Notes: generated from the letters alone by a model not told the origin. DNA of 64,000 nucleotides from Novosphingobium sp. (GCF_039595395.1 NZ_JBCNLP010000001.1:3534001-3598000); one strand, 5' to 3'; numbered from the stretch's first letter, positions 42,824 to 51,372 are shown. Numbers and translations are program-made.

Positions 42824-44038
42824 ATGGGCCCCGCGATGACTTCGCACGCAGCCCCCCCCATTGCCCTGAACGCCATCCCCGCCCGCATCGAGGATCTGCG
42901 CGTTGCCCTCTTCAGCGGCAACTACAACATGGTCACCGACGGCGCGAACAAGGCGCTGAACCGGCTGGTCGGCTATCTGCTGTCCAAGGGCGCGCAGGTG
43001 CGCATCTATTCCCCCACCATCGCCGAGCCCGCCTTCAAGCCGACCGGCGATCTGGTCAGCGTGCCCAGCTTCGCCATTCCCGGCCGCGCGGAGTATCGCA
43101 TCGCCAGCGGCCTGCCCCGCTCGGTGCGGCGCGATCTGGATGCCTTCCAGCCCAACATCGTCCATGTGTCCTCGCCGGATGTGACCGCGCATCGCGCCGT
43201 CAGCTGGGCCCGCGCGCGCGGCCTGCCGGTGCTGGGCAGCGTGCACACCCGCTTCGACACCTATCCGCGTTACTACAACCTCGCCTGGGTCGAGCCGCTG
43301 CTCACCGCCGTGCTGCGCCGCTTCTACCGCCGCTGCGACGGCCTCGTCGCGCCCTCGGAGAGCTTCGCGCAGGTGCTGCGCGACCAGCGGATGAATTACG
43401 ACATCTCGCTGTGGTCGCGCGGCGTGGACCGCGAGATCTTCAACCCCGAGCGCCGCGACATGGCCTGGCGCCGCGCGCTGGGCATCGCCGACGATGAGGT
43501 CGCCATCGGCTTCCTGGGCCGCCTGGTGATGGAAAAGGGCCTCGACGTTTTCGCCGACACGGTGGAAGAACTCGAACAGCGCGGCATCCCCCACCGCGTC
43601 CTCGTGATCGGCCAGGGGCCCGCCCAGAGCTGGATGGAAGCCCGCCTGCCCAAGGCCGTCTTCGCGGGGTATCAGGCCGGCACCGACCTTGGCCGAGCGG
43701 TCGCGGGCATGGACGTGCTGTTCAACCCCTCGATCACCGAGACCTTCGGCAACGTCACGCTGGAAGCCATGGCCTGCGCCCGCCCGGTGGTCGCCGCCGA
43801 GGCCACGGGGAGCGAGAGTCTCGTTGACGACCGCGTCAATGGCCGCCTGATCCGCCCCGGCGCGGTGCATGCCTTCGCCGAGGCGCTGAAGGTCTATCTG
43901 ACGGACGCCGATCTGCGCGCTGCCCACGGCGCAGCGGGCGAGGCGCGGGCGCGGGACTTCAGTTGGGATCGGATCAATCAATCGGTTGCCGATACCTATC
44001 TGCGGTTGATCAGGCAGAATGCCCGGCGGAAGGGGTGA
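42824..44038 (+). CDS. GT4-family glycosyltransferase
   Basis: This is a 404-aa GT-B enzyme. The N-terminal domain includes RVALFSGNYNMVTDGANKAL and GSVHTRFDTYPRYYNL. The C-terminal nucleotide-sugar domain has AIGFLGRLVMEKGLDVFADT, VLVIGQGPAQSWME, and FNPSITETFGNVTLEAMACARPVVA with the conserved E-x7-E pair. It resembles the GDP-mannose-dependent alpha-mannosyltransferase (MgtA) group that decorates membrane glycolipids. The ATG at 42824 is only three bases after GGAGG, so the start could be 42836. It is a single gene followed by repeat copy G. Confidence 0.88.
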   Translation: MGPAMTSHAAPPIALNAIPARIEDLRVALFSGNYNMVTDGANKALNRLVGYLLSKGAQVRIYSPTIAEPAFKPTGDLVSVPSFAIPGRAEYRIASGLPRSVRRDLDAFQPNIVHVSSPDVTAHRAVSWARARGLPVLGSVHTRFDTYPRYYNLAWVEPLLTAVLRRFYRRCDGLVAPSESFAQVLRDQRMNYDISLWSRGVDREIFNPERRDMAWRRALGIADDEVAIGFLGRLVMEKGLDVFADTVEELEQRGIPHRVLVIGQGPAQSWMEARLPKAVFAGYQAGTDLGRAVAGMDVLFNPSITETFGNVTLEAMACARPVVAAEATGSESLVDDRVNGRLIRPGAVHAFAEALKVYLTDADLRAAHGAAGEARARDFSWDRINQSVADTYLRLIRQNARRKG

Positions 44039-44047
44039 AAGTTAGAA

Positions 44048-44244
44048 GCAGGGGGCGTTACGCCCCCTGCACCCCCGTTACGTCTTCCGACACGGAGGAA
44101 GCGCAACGGGCAAGGCCTGCGCTAACGTCCTGCCGCCGGAGGCAGTTATTCCCTGCGGGGCAGAGAGGTCAGGCGCTTTGGGTCGGGCACCACTGCCCTT
44201 GCGTCGGGAGACGTAATGGGAGCGCGAGGGGGTAACCCCCTCGC
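44048..44244. repeat. Composite intergenic repeat, family 1, copy G
   Basis: The left hairpin is GCAGGGGGCG / CGCCCCCTGC with a TTA loop (44048-44070), identical to copy A. The right hairpin is GCGAGGGGG / CCCCCTCGC with a TAA loop (44224-44244). Internal CGGGCACCACTGCCCTTGCG and GTCGGGAGACGTAATGGGAG match copies B and E. It separates two genes of the same direction (GT4 and rarA), so it is not limited to convergent gene pairs. Confidence 0.82.
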
Positions 44245-44305
44245 ATCTTCTCTTTCTGTTCTACAAAACCTTCCCTACGCCCCTTATCATCCCTAAATAC
44301 CCCCC

Positions 44306-45634
44306 ATGGCCGATCTTTTCCAAGCCGATCCCCCACCGCGTCCCGAGGTCAGCGCCCCGCCCGGCGCCATGCCCCTGGCCGAGCGCCTGCGCCCCACATC
44401 CCTGGCGCAGATCATCGGGCAGGAGCATCTGACCGGCCCGGATGGCGCCATCGGCCGCATGGTGGGCGCGGGGCGCCTGTCCAGCATGATCCTGTGGGGC
44501 CCGCCCGGCACCGGGAAGACCAGCATTGCCCGCCTGCTCGCCGATGCGGTGGGCATGCGCTATGCCGCCGTCAGCGCGGTGTTTTCCGGCGTGGCCGACC
44601 TCAAACGCATCTTCGCCGAGGCCGAGGGCGCGCTGTCCCTCCATGGCCGCCCGACGCTGCTCTTCGTGGACGAGATCCACCGCTTCAACCGCGCCCAGCA
44701 GGACGGCTTCCTGCCCTATGTGGAAAAGGGCACGGTGACGCTGGTGGGCGCCACCACCGAGAACCCCTCCTTCGAACTGAACGCGGCTCTGCTCAGCCGC
44801 GCACAGGTGCTGATCCTCCACCGCCTCTCGCCCGAGGCGCTGACCACGCTGCTGGAACGCGCCGAGGAGGCCGAGGGCGTCCCCCTCCCCCTCACCAAAC
44901 CCGCGCGTGAGGCGCTGATCGCCAGCGCCGATGGCGACGGGCGCTTTCTGCTGGGTCAGGTCGAGACGCTCTACACCGCCTCGCTGATGGAGCCCCTCGG
45001 CCCGGCAGAGCTTGGCCAGTTCCTCAACCGCCGCGTCGCCGTCTACGACAAGGACCGCGAGGGGCACTACAACCTCATCTCCGCCCTGCACAAATCGCTG
45101 CGCGGATCGGACCCGCAGGCCGCGCTCTACTATCTGGCCCGCATGCTGACGGCGGGGGAAGACCCGCTCTATGTGCTGCGCCGCCTGGTGCGCTTCGCCT
45201 CGGAAGACATTGGTCTCGCCGATCCGCAGGCGCTGGTGCAGTGCCTCGCCGCCAAGGATTCCTACGACTTCCTCGGCTCGCCCGAGGGGGAACTGGCCAT
45301 CGCGCAGGCCTGCCTCTATTGCGCCACCGCGCCCAAGTCGAACGCGGGCTATGTCGCGTGGAAAGCCGCCGCCGCGACGGCGAAATCGACCGGCTCGCTG
45401 ATGCCGCCCTCGAACATCCTGAACGCGCCGACCAAGCTGATGAAGGAGATCGGTTACGGGAAAGGCTATGCCTATGATCACGATCAGGCTGACGGCTTTT
45501 CCGGCGCAAATTACTGGCCCGAAGAGATGACGCCCCAGACATTCTATCGCCCTGTCGAGCGCGGGTTTGAACGCGAAATCCTGAAGCGGCTGGAGTGGTG
45601 GGAAAAGAAAAGGCGGGAAAGGCAGGAAGGGTAA
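44306..45634 (+). CDS. rarA: Replication-associated recombination protein A (RarA/MgsA)
   Basis: This is a 442-aa AAA+ ATPase related to clamp loaders, acting at stalled replication forks. Walker A is GPPGTGKTS, Walker B is LLFVDEIHRFN, sensor 1 is VGATTENPSF, and the C-terminal tetramerisation region includes HYNLISALHKSLRGSDPQAALYYLARM. The ATG at 44306 gives LAERLRPTSLAQIIGQEHL at the expected place. The stop lies three bases before repeat copy H. The final basic tail (KRRERQEG) reads into GGAAGGG-type sequence like the repeat flank. Confidence 0.95.
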   Translation: MADLFQADPPPRPEVSAPPGAMPLAERLRPTSLAQIIGQEHLTGPDGAIGRMVGAGRLSSMILWGPPGTGKTSIARLLADAVGMRYAAVSAVFSGVADLKRIFAEAEGALSLHGRPTLLFVDEIHRFNRAQQDGFLPYVEKGTVTLVGATTENPSFELNAALLSRAQVLILHRLSPEALTTLLERAEEAEGVPLPLTKPAREALIASADGDGRFLLGQVETLYTASLMEPLGPAELGQFLNRRVAVYDKDREGHYNLISALHKSLRGSDPQAALYYLARMLTAGEDPLYVLRRLVRFASEDIGLADPQALVQCLAAKDSYDFLGSPEGELAIAQACLYCATAPKSNAGYVAWKAAAATAKSTGSLMPPSNILNAPTKLMKEIGYGKGYAYDHDQADGFSGANYWPEEMTPQTFYRPVERGFEREILKRLEWWEKKRRERQEG

Positions 45635-45637
45635 GAT

Positions 45638-45845
45638 GCGAGGGTGTTACACCCTCGCGCTCCCTTTAATGTCTGCCTCAGCGCTTCGGGTTCGGCCTTG
45701 CGCAAAATTTGCCGCGCCGCAGGCAGGGATTTCCAGCCTGCGGCGCGGTAAGGTGGCGCAGGTGGAGAGCCGAAGCGCACCAATTCGGCGCCCCCGCCCT
45801 ATCGCCGGAAGACGTTATGGGAGCGCGAGGGGGTAACCCCCTCGC
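45638..45845. repeat. Composite intergenic repeat, family 1, copy H
   Basis: The left hairpin is GCGAGGGTG / CACCCTCGC with a TTA loop (45638-45658). The right hairpin is GCGAGGGGG / CCCCCTCGC with a TAA loop (45825-45845). Same length (208 bp) and the same left half as copy F, with differences in the right-half interior. It begins three bases after the rarA stop codon. Confidence 0.82.
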
Positions 45846-45887
45846 ACTTCTCCTTTCCTACTTCTCTTCGGACTTCTAAAAGCCCCT

Positions 45888-46781
45888 ATGCCAAACTTCA
45901 CCCACTACGCCGCCGTGGACTGGTCCGGCGCCAGCGGTGAGCGGCACAAGGGCATCGCCGTCGCGATCATCGGCGCGGCAGACCCGGCCCCAAAGCTGGT
46001 CCGCCCCGGCCATATCTGGTCGCGGATCGAGGTTCTTCACTGGCTGCTCGACGAAACCCCGCCCGACACGCTGATCGGCTTCGATCTGGGTCAATCGCTG
46101 GCCTATGCGGACCGGGATGCCTTCTTCCCCGGCTGGACGGACAGTCCAGACACCGCGCGCGAACTCTGGGCGCTGGTGGACAGCATCTGCGCGCAGGAAC
46201 CGCATCTGGGCGTCTCCACCTTCGTCGACCACCCGCAGGCGAGCCGCTATTTCCGCCGCCATGGCCTGCGCGAGGGCGATCTGTTCGGCGCGGAGGGCAA
46301 GCCCGGCGGGCGCGGGCGCATGCGGGTGACCGAGCATGCGCAGGCGCTGGCCGGGTGCCGCCCAACGAGCAATTTCAACCTGGTGGGCGCGGGGCAGGTC
46401 GGCAAGGGCTCGCTGAGCGGCATGCGGCTGTTTCACCGCCTGCCCGGCGATGTGGCGGTGTGGCCGATGGATGCCCTGCCCGAAGCGGGAGGCCGCGTGG
46501 TGGTGGAGATCTACACCACGCTGGCTGCGATGGCGGCGGGGCGCAGCGCGGGGCGTTCGAAGGTGCGCAACCGGGGCGATCTGGCGGCGGCCTTGGCGGC
46601 GCTGGGCTGTGAGGCGGAGGCAGGCGGGCGCGCCGATGCGCCGGTGGCCGACCATGCGGCCGATGCGCTGATGACGGCGGCATGGCTGCGGCTGGACGCT
46701 GGCCGCGAGGAATTTTGGCATCCGCCTGCGCTCACTCCACATATCGCGCGGACGGAGGGCTGGACCTTTGGCGTGGCTTAG
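45888..46781 (+). CDS. Predicted RNase-H-fold protein (DUF429-like)
   Basis: This is a 297-aa protein. The N-terminal AAVDWSGA and the later IGFDLGQSL and DHAADALMTAAWL place acidic residues as in the RNase-H-like DUF429 fold of predicted nucleases. It has no signal or membrane segment, so it is cytoplasmic. No substrate is known. It lies between repeat copy H and tRNA-Thr. The similarity is by motif pattern only, so the family call is moderate. Confidence 0.65.
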   Translation: MPNFTHYAAVDWSGASGERHKGIAVAIIGAADPAPKLVRPGHIWSRIEVLHWLLDETPPDTLIGFDLGQSLAYADRDAFFPGWTDSPDTARELWALVDSICAQEPHLGVSTFVDHPQASRYFRRHGLREGDLFGAEGKPGGRGRMRVTEHAQALAGCRPTSNFNLVGAGQVGKGSLSGMRLFHRLPGDVAVWPMDALPEAGGRVVVEIYTTLAAMAAGRSAGRSKVRNRGDLAAALAALGCEAEAGGRADAPVADHAADALMTAAWLRLDAGREEFWHPPALTPHIARTEGWTFGVA

Positions 46782-46811
46782 GGCATGGGGGCCTTGCTCT
46801 GACAGAGGCGT

Positions 46812-46887
<76 letters not shown>

Positions 46888-47135
46888 TTTCCAGAGCTTT
46901 GGAGACGATGCGAAGCAGCATCGGACACCAGCCAATATTCCGGACAGCCAGACAGGCATCGAGCGGATGTCATCCATCCGGCCTGCTGCATGATGGAGAT
47001 AATTCTTCCGTCTAGATGCGCAAAGCGGAGCCATCGAGCCCCGCTTTTCATCATCACCAGCAGCATATCACAGGCTCCGCAACGCTGGAGGCGGACAACT
47101 TTTGCCGATGCCGCCCCGCAACAATGCAGATAACG

Positions 47136-47363
47136 CTAGTGCAACAAAGGAATGCTGTATTGCAGCACCTCAACCGCATGTTTTACTTCGCTGCTCCAGT
47201 TCCCTTCCATCATCTGGAAGTCAACTTTCCAGTGCGACCTGTCACCCGACCACTTAACGATCTTCCCGAAGGAGAGGTGCGCTTCCGGGTAGGCGGAGTT
47301 GATCGATTTCGCGAGAGCCTCAAGCTCCCCCCGTACGCTTGTTTCAGTAGCGATGAATGCCAT
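47136..47363 (-). CDS. Small orphan hypothetical protein
   Basis: This is a 75-aa product with a good AAGGAT site seven bases before the ATG at 47363. The sequence (FIATETSVRGELEALAKSIN, then WKVDFQMMEGNWSSEVKHAV) looks like a folded alpha/beta protein without membrane segments. Base composition is lower in GC than nearby genes. It stands alone beside tRNA-Thr, which fits acquired DNA, but there is no mobility gene. No family is recognised. Confidence 0.5.
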   Translation of the reverse strand: MAFIATETSVRGELEALAKSINSAYPEAHLSFGKIVKWSGDRSHWKVDFQMMEGNWSSEVKHAVEVLQYSIPLLH

Positions 47364-47673
47364 GACTGCGATCCTTACTCCATTTTGTGTTATTTTTTCA
47401 TGGTGCGCTTACTTGGGCCGTCCATCAAGCAGGAATTGCTCCTGAAGCAGGAAAAATTCCGTTCCATTCAGGGAACATGCATAAAGCCCGGTATCATCGC
47501 CGCCTTTTATCCATTTACCATACCGATCTTCGGTTCATCTCTGGCCAGCAACCGCCTGGCCCATCGGTCGCGCGGCAGGATGGATGACGTTCGTCGGCCG
47601 AGTCGCTTCGCCCGCAACCAAGCGGCAAACCACGCCTGAACATCAGATCCGGCCTGACGTCCTCCCCCGCACA
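47364..47673. other. Gap without a supported gene
   Basis: About 310 bp of AT-richer sequence (TTTTGTGTTATTTTTTCATGG at its left end). Frames crossing it on the plus strand are shadows of the 47136-47363 gene or lack a start. It may contain the promoter of that gene. Confidence 0.3.
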
Positions 47674-47708
47674 GCAAAAGGGCCGGCAAGCTCTCGCTCA
47701 CCGGCCCT
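47674..47708 (-). terminator. Intrinsic terminator of the Gly/Ser-rich protein gene
   Basis: On the minus strand AGGGCCGG pairs with CCGGCCCT, with extra weak pairs inside, followed by TTTTGC. It is 36 bp past the stop of the leftward gene. Confidence 0.75.
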
Positions 47709-47743
47709 CCGTCACGCTGTCTGGCAAGGATTGCGTGCAAGGG

Positions 47744-48628
47744 TTATTGGCCGGTGGCAACCAGCCCCTTGCCGTCGGCCTGACCCGAAAGCTGCGCGGC
47801 GGGCATGGTCACATTGCCAGCGCCGGTGCTGACGATCAGGCTGGAGACCTTGCCGCTCTGGTCGGCGACCACCTGCTTGACCTTGCCCAGCTTGGCTCCG
47901 TCGAGCGAGCGGACCACCATGCCGGGCTTCACCCCGGTCGCCCCGGCCAGCCCCGCCGCGCTGCTGCCCGCCAGCGCCAGGCTGGATGAGGCCGCCGTCC
48001 CGGCGATCGCCGCAGAGCCCTGCGCCGCGCCCATCGCCGTGGCCGAAGTGCCGCTCACGGCCTGCTTCGTGCGGCTGGTCAGGGCCTGACCGGTGCTGCT
48101 GGCGGCCGAGCGGGTCTGGTCGACGGTGCCGCTCGCGGTGGAGCGGGCCGATTGCGCCGCGCCGCGCACCGCATTGGTGCCGACCAACTGGGCATCCGCG
48201 CTGCCGCTGCCCGAGGCCGAGCCCGAACCGCTCAGCGAACCGGTGGCATTGCTCAGCGGCGAGGTGGCGCTGCCGGCCAGATTGTTGCTGCCGCTCGCGC
48301 TGCCGCTGCGGTCGGCGTGGACCTTGCCGGTCTTGCGGTTGACCGACTGGCTGCCCGAGGTGTTGGCGGCGCCCGTGGCGGTGTCGGTGATGTTGCCCTT
48401 GTGCGAGCGCACCGTATCGGTGGCCGAACCCAGCGTGCCGGCCGAGCCGAGCGTGCCGTTCATCGTGCCGCCAAAGCCGCCGCCAAGGCCACCCCCCACG
48501 CCACCCAGACCACCGCCGAGGCCGCCCCCCAGACCTCCACGCCCCAGCAACTGGGCATGGGCAGGCATGGCGGTGCAGCTCAGCGCCAGAACAGCAGCGG
48601 CGAGCGAAAGAGAAGAAAAGCGGTTCAT
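47744..48628 (-). CDS. Secreted Gly/Ser/Ala-rich protein with C-terminal PRC-barrel-like segment
   Basis: This is a 294-aa product with AGGAG seven bases before the ATG. The signal peptide ends near AMPAHAQ. A glycine-rich run (GGLGGGLGGGLGG) and a long Ser/Gly/Ala/Thr low-complexity region follow. The last about 65 residues (VKPGMVVRSLDGAKLGKVKQ, then VSSLIVSTGAGNVTMPAAQL) have a PRC-barrel-like pattern. It is probably periplasmic or surface-associated and structural. It is downstream of, and in the same direction as, the subtilase gene next to an ECF sigma factor, so it may belong to that stress unit. Confidence 0.75.
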   Translation of the reverse strand: MNRFSSLSLAAAVLALSCTAMPAHAQLLGRGGLGGGLGGGLGGVGGGLGGGFGGTMNGTLGSAGTLGSATDTVRSHKGNITDTATGAANTSGSQSVNRKTGKVHADRSGSASGSNNLAGSATSPLSNATGSLSGSGSASGSGSADAQLVGTNAVRGAAQSARSTASGTVDQTRSAASSTGQALTSRTKQAVSGTSATAMGAAQGSAAIAGTAASSSLALAGSSAAGLAGATGVKPGMVVRSLDGAKLGKVKQVVADQSGKVSSLIVSTGAGNVTMPAAQLSGQADGKGLVATGQ

Positions 48629-48740
48629 GGTTCATCTCCTGATAAATGTCTGGAGCAGGTCCGATGTCCGGCTCTGGGAGATGAACGAGAGGGGTTTGGC
48701 GTTTAATCCATCGATGCGCGATTTTTTCTCAAACTTTAAG

Positions 48741-50003
48741 TCACAGCCCCTTGCGGCAGGTGCCGCACAGCACGCCATGGCCGGTGTTTCTGGCTTTGAC
48801 GGCCTCGGCATCGGCGCGCTGCAGGATCGCGCGGGGCGCCCCGCCCCCCTGCCCCAGCGCCGCGATGCGCGCCGCCACCAGAGGGGCCGCAAAGGAGGTG
48901 CCGCGCAGCTTCTCCGCCTTGCCGCTCAGCCCGGTGGCGGTCATGTCGGCGCCGGGCGCGGCATAGTCGAGATGGCTGGCCCGTCCGGCCTCGAACAGCA
49001 CGCGGCCCTGCCCGTCGACCCCGGTCACCGCCACCACGCCCTCGTAGGAGGCCGGAAAGGCGGGCGGCGCGGCGGCGCCATCATTGCCCACGGCGGCGGT
49101 GACGATCATGCCCTTGGCCTGCACGGCGGCGACCGCTCTGGACAGCAGCGGATTGCTGGGGCCGACCAGGCTGATCGAGACCACCGGCACCGTCTTGCCC
49201 GCCATCCATGCCAGCGCCCGCGCGATGGCCAGCGCATTGCCGCCCGCCGGATCGCCGCCATAGACATCGGCGACATAGATCCGCGCCGTGCCCGCGCCTG
49301 CCAGCAGCGAGGCAATCGCCTGAGCATGGGCATTGGGACGCGGCCCGCCCTGAGCAAAACCGGTCTGAGCCACGATGCGCGGCCCCGGCAGCGTGCCGCC
49401 ATCGATGATGCCCACCGTGCCACCGTGCGGCATCGCGGCGGAGGGTTGAGGATCGCTCCCGCCCGCATGGGTGCTGCCGCCGGGGAAATGGAGCTGATCC
49501 GCGCTGATCTCCTTTCCCGGCAGCAGATGGCGCAACTGCCGCAGCGCCGCGGTCAGGCTGGTTCCCGTCGGCGTGGCAAGGCGGGCATAGGCAATGCCCA
49601 GCCCGTCGAGATCCCCCTGCTCGACCAGCGCGTATCCCGCTGCCTGAGCACTGGCCAGCGCGGCGGCATCGGGGGAGAGCAGCAGCACCTCATGCACGCG
49701 GGCGGGCTGGCCGGTGTCATCGGCCTCGACCGTGGCGCGGTGGCTGCGCAGGAAATCGCCCAGCCGCTCCAGCCGCGCATCGGCCAGTTGGCGCGCATCG
49801 CTCACAAGCTGGGTGGCGGGGCGGGTCACCTCGCCCAGCGTGTTGTCCAGCCGGTCCAGCGCGCCGCTCACACTGCCGCCGACGCCTGCCCCCACATTGG
49901 GGCGCAGACCGCCGGGCAGCCCGACCTGCGCCTGGGCGCTGCCGGTCAGCGCCAGCAGCATCAGGGCGGTCAGCAGGCGCGGCGCGTGTCGCGGGTTCAA
50001 CAT
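48741..50003 (-). CDS. Secreted subtilisin-like (S8) serine protease
   Basis: This is 420 aa from the ATG at 50003, with AAGGAA eight bases upstream. The signal peptide (LLTALMLLALTGSAQAQ) is followed by a prodomain-like region and an S8 domain with VGIIDGG (catalytic Asp), NAHAQAIASLLAG (catalytic His) and RGTSFAAPLVAARIA (catalytic Ser). The NDGA oxyanion Asn appears in TAAVGNDGAA. A Cys pair occurs near the C-terminus (GVLCGTC). It is divergent from an ECF sigma factor across a perfect inverted repeat, so it is probably controlled by that sigma factor or by the same repressor. Confidence 0.9.
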   Translation of the reverse strand: MLNPRHAPRLLTALMLLALTGSAQAQVGLPGGLRPNVGAGVGGSVSGALDRLDNTLGEVTRPATQLVSDARQLADARLERLGDFLRSHRATVEADDTGQPARVHEVLLLSPDAAALASAQAAGYALVEQGDLDGLGIAYARLATPTGTSLTAALRQLRHLLPGKEISADQLHFPGGSTHAGGSDPQPSAAMPHGGTVGIIDGGTLPGPRIVAQTGFAQGGPRPNAHAQAIASLLAGAGTARIYVADVYGGDPAGGNALAIARALAWMAGKTVPVVSISLVGPSNPLLSRAVAAVQAKGMIVTAAVGNDGAAAPPAFPASYEGVVAVTGVDGQGRVLFEAGRASHLDYAAPGADMTATGLSGKAEKLRGTSFAAPLVAARIAALGQGGGAPRAILQRADAEAVKARNTGHGVLCGTCRKGL

Positions 50004-50033
50004 GGGCTTGTTCCTTGCCTCAAAAAAATGCAG

Positions 50034-50077
50034 GCTTGTGGATGAAACGCATCCCTGCATCCGTTTCATCCACAAGC
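50034..50077. promoter_or_regulatory. Perfect 16-bp inverted repeat, symmetric ECF-type promoter/operator
   Basis: GCTTGTGGATGAAACG (50034-50049), a 12-base spacer, then its exact complement (50062-50077). Each strand carries a GAAAC -35-like box and a CGTTT -10-like box, so one site could drive both the protease and the sigma gene. The spacing between boxes (about 13) is shorter than in most ECF promoters, so a dimeric-regulator operator is an alternative. Confidence 0.6.
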
Positions 50078-50089
50078 AAGGCAAAAGGC

Positions 50090-50596
50090 GTGACATCAGC
50101 CCATTTCGGCGAAACCCTCGTAAAGCTGCTGCCCCAGATGCGGCGCTTTGCCAGGGGGTTGGCCCGCGACGGCGTCGATGGCGACGATCTGTGCCAGGCG
50201 ACGATCGAACGCGCGCTCAAATCCAGCCATCTCTGGCAGGAGGGGACGCGGCTGGATGCATGGGTGTACCGGATCATGCGCAACATCTGGATCGACGAGA
50301 CACGGGCGCGCAGCCGCCGCGCCCAGACCTTCGCCCCCGAGGAAGAGGGCGAGAATGTCGGCGTGGCGGGCGATGCCGCCATCGAGGCGAGCGCCGAGCT
50401 GGGCCATGTCGAGCGCGCCATGGGCCATCTGCCGCCCGACCAGCGCGAGGCGGTGATGCTCGTGCTGGTCGAGGGCTTTGCCTATAAGGAGGCCGCCGAG
50501 ATCATCGGTTGCCCGATGGGCACGCTGACCTCGCGGCTGGTGCGCGGGCGCGAGGCGCTGATGAAGGCGCTGGGCGAAACAGGAGAGAGGCCATGA
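50090..50596 (+). CDS. ECF-family RNA polymerase sigma factor
   Basis: This is 168 aa from a GTG at 50090, with AAGG at suitable spacing. A longer frame from 50015 would cross the inverted repeat and is unlikely. Region 2 is LLPQMRRFARGLARDGVDGD, with DLCQATIERAL and WVYRIMRNIWIDETR. Region 4 is LPPDQREAVMLVLVEGFAYKEAAEIIGCPMGTLTSRLVRGRE. The stop overlaps the next start (ATGA at 50593-50596), the usual sigma/anti-sigma coupling. It probably recognises its own promoter in the repeat at 50034-50077. Confidence 0.93.
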   Translation: MTSAHFGETLVKLLPQMRRFARGLARDGVDGDDLCQATIERALKSSHLWQEGTRLDAWVYRIMRNIWIDETRARSRRAQTFAPEEEGENVGVAGDAAIEASAELGHVERAMGHLPPDQREAVMLVLVEGFAYKEAAEIIGCPMGTLTSRLVRGREALMKALGETGERP

Positions 50597-51339
50597 CGAG
50601 CGTCACCGAAGAAGAGATCATGGCCTATGTCGACGGCGAGCTGGATGAGGCGGCGCGCGGCCGGGTGACTCTGGCGGCGCTGGCCGATCTCGATCTGGCC
50701 GACCGGATTGCGGCGCAGCGCGCCCTGCGTGAACGCTTGCAGGCCCATTTCGCCCCCGTGACCGAGGAGCCCGTGCCCGCCGCATGGGTGGAGAGCATCC
50801 GTCAGGCGACCGGCGGCACCAAAGGCGGCGCCCAGATCGTCAGCCTGGCTGCGGTCCGGGCCGAGAAGGCGCCGCCGCGCAGGCGCTGGCCCGCATGGGC
50901 CCCAGCGGGGGCGGCGATGGCGGCCTGTCTGGCCATCGGCGTCTTTGTCGGGGCGCAGTGGCGCGAGGGCGACGACAGCAGCCCCTTTGTCAGCCGCAAC
51001 GGGGCTCTGGTGGCCTCGGGCGATCTGCGCAAGGCGCTCGATACGCAACTGGCTTCGGCGCGGGATGGTGCCACGGTGCGAATGCTGGGCACGTTCCATC
51101 GGCAGGGCGGCGATCTGTGCCGTGCCTTTGCCGGGGCGCAGGCCTCGGGGATCGCTTGCCGGGAAGGCGGTCTGTGGCAGATGCAGCATGTGCTGCCCGG
51201 CAGCCGGCAGGCCGCCAGTGCCTATCGTCAGGCCGGATCCTCCGACGCCGAGCTGATGGGCATCGCCCAGGGCATGGCCGTGGGCGATCCGCTCGATGCC
51301 GCTCAGGAACGCGCGGCGCAGGCCAGGGGCTGGCGCTGA
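50593..51339 (+). CDS. Transmembrane anti-sigma factor
   Basis: This 248-aa protein starts four bases inside the sigma gene. The N-terminal cytoplasmic part (EEEIMAYVDGELDEAARGRV, QRALRERLQAHF) matches the anti-sigma domain pattern but lacks an obvious zinc HxxxCxxC motif. One transmembrane helix (APAGAAMAACLAIGVFVGAQW) follows. The periplasmic C-terminal domain contains two cysteines (GGDLCRAFAGAQASGIACREG). It should hold the sigma factor inactive until an envelope signal arrives. The divergent secreted protease is a candidate for signal processing. Confidence 0.88.
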   Translation: MTSVTEEEIMAYVDGELDEAARGRVTLAALADLDLADRIAAQRALRERLQAHFAPVTEEPVPAAWVESIRQATGGTKGGAQIVSLAAVRAEKAPPRRRWPAWAPAGAAMAACLAIGVFVGAQWREGDDSSPFVSRNGALVASGDLRKALDTQLASARDGATVRMLGTFHRQGGDLCRAFAGAQASGIACREGGLWQMQHVLPGSRQAASAYRQAGSSDAELMGIAQGMAVGDPLDAAQERAAQARGWR

Positions 51340-51372
51340 TCAACCACTCTAGATTCTTGTTTTGCCGCGTTT

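Noticed and set aside
47016..47639. 207-codon plus-strand frame beside tRNA-Thr
   Set aside because: Cys/His/Pro-rich composition, no ribosome site, and it is antisense to the better supported 75-aa gene.
48093..50045. 650-codon plus-strand frame across the protease and Gly/Ser-rich genes
   Set aside because: It spans two well-supported minus-strand genes and their intergenic region, with shadow composition.
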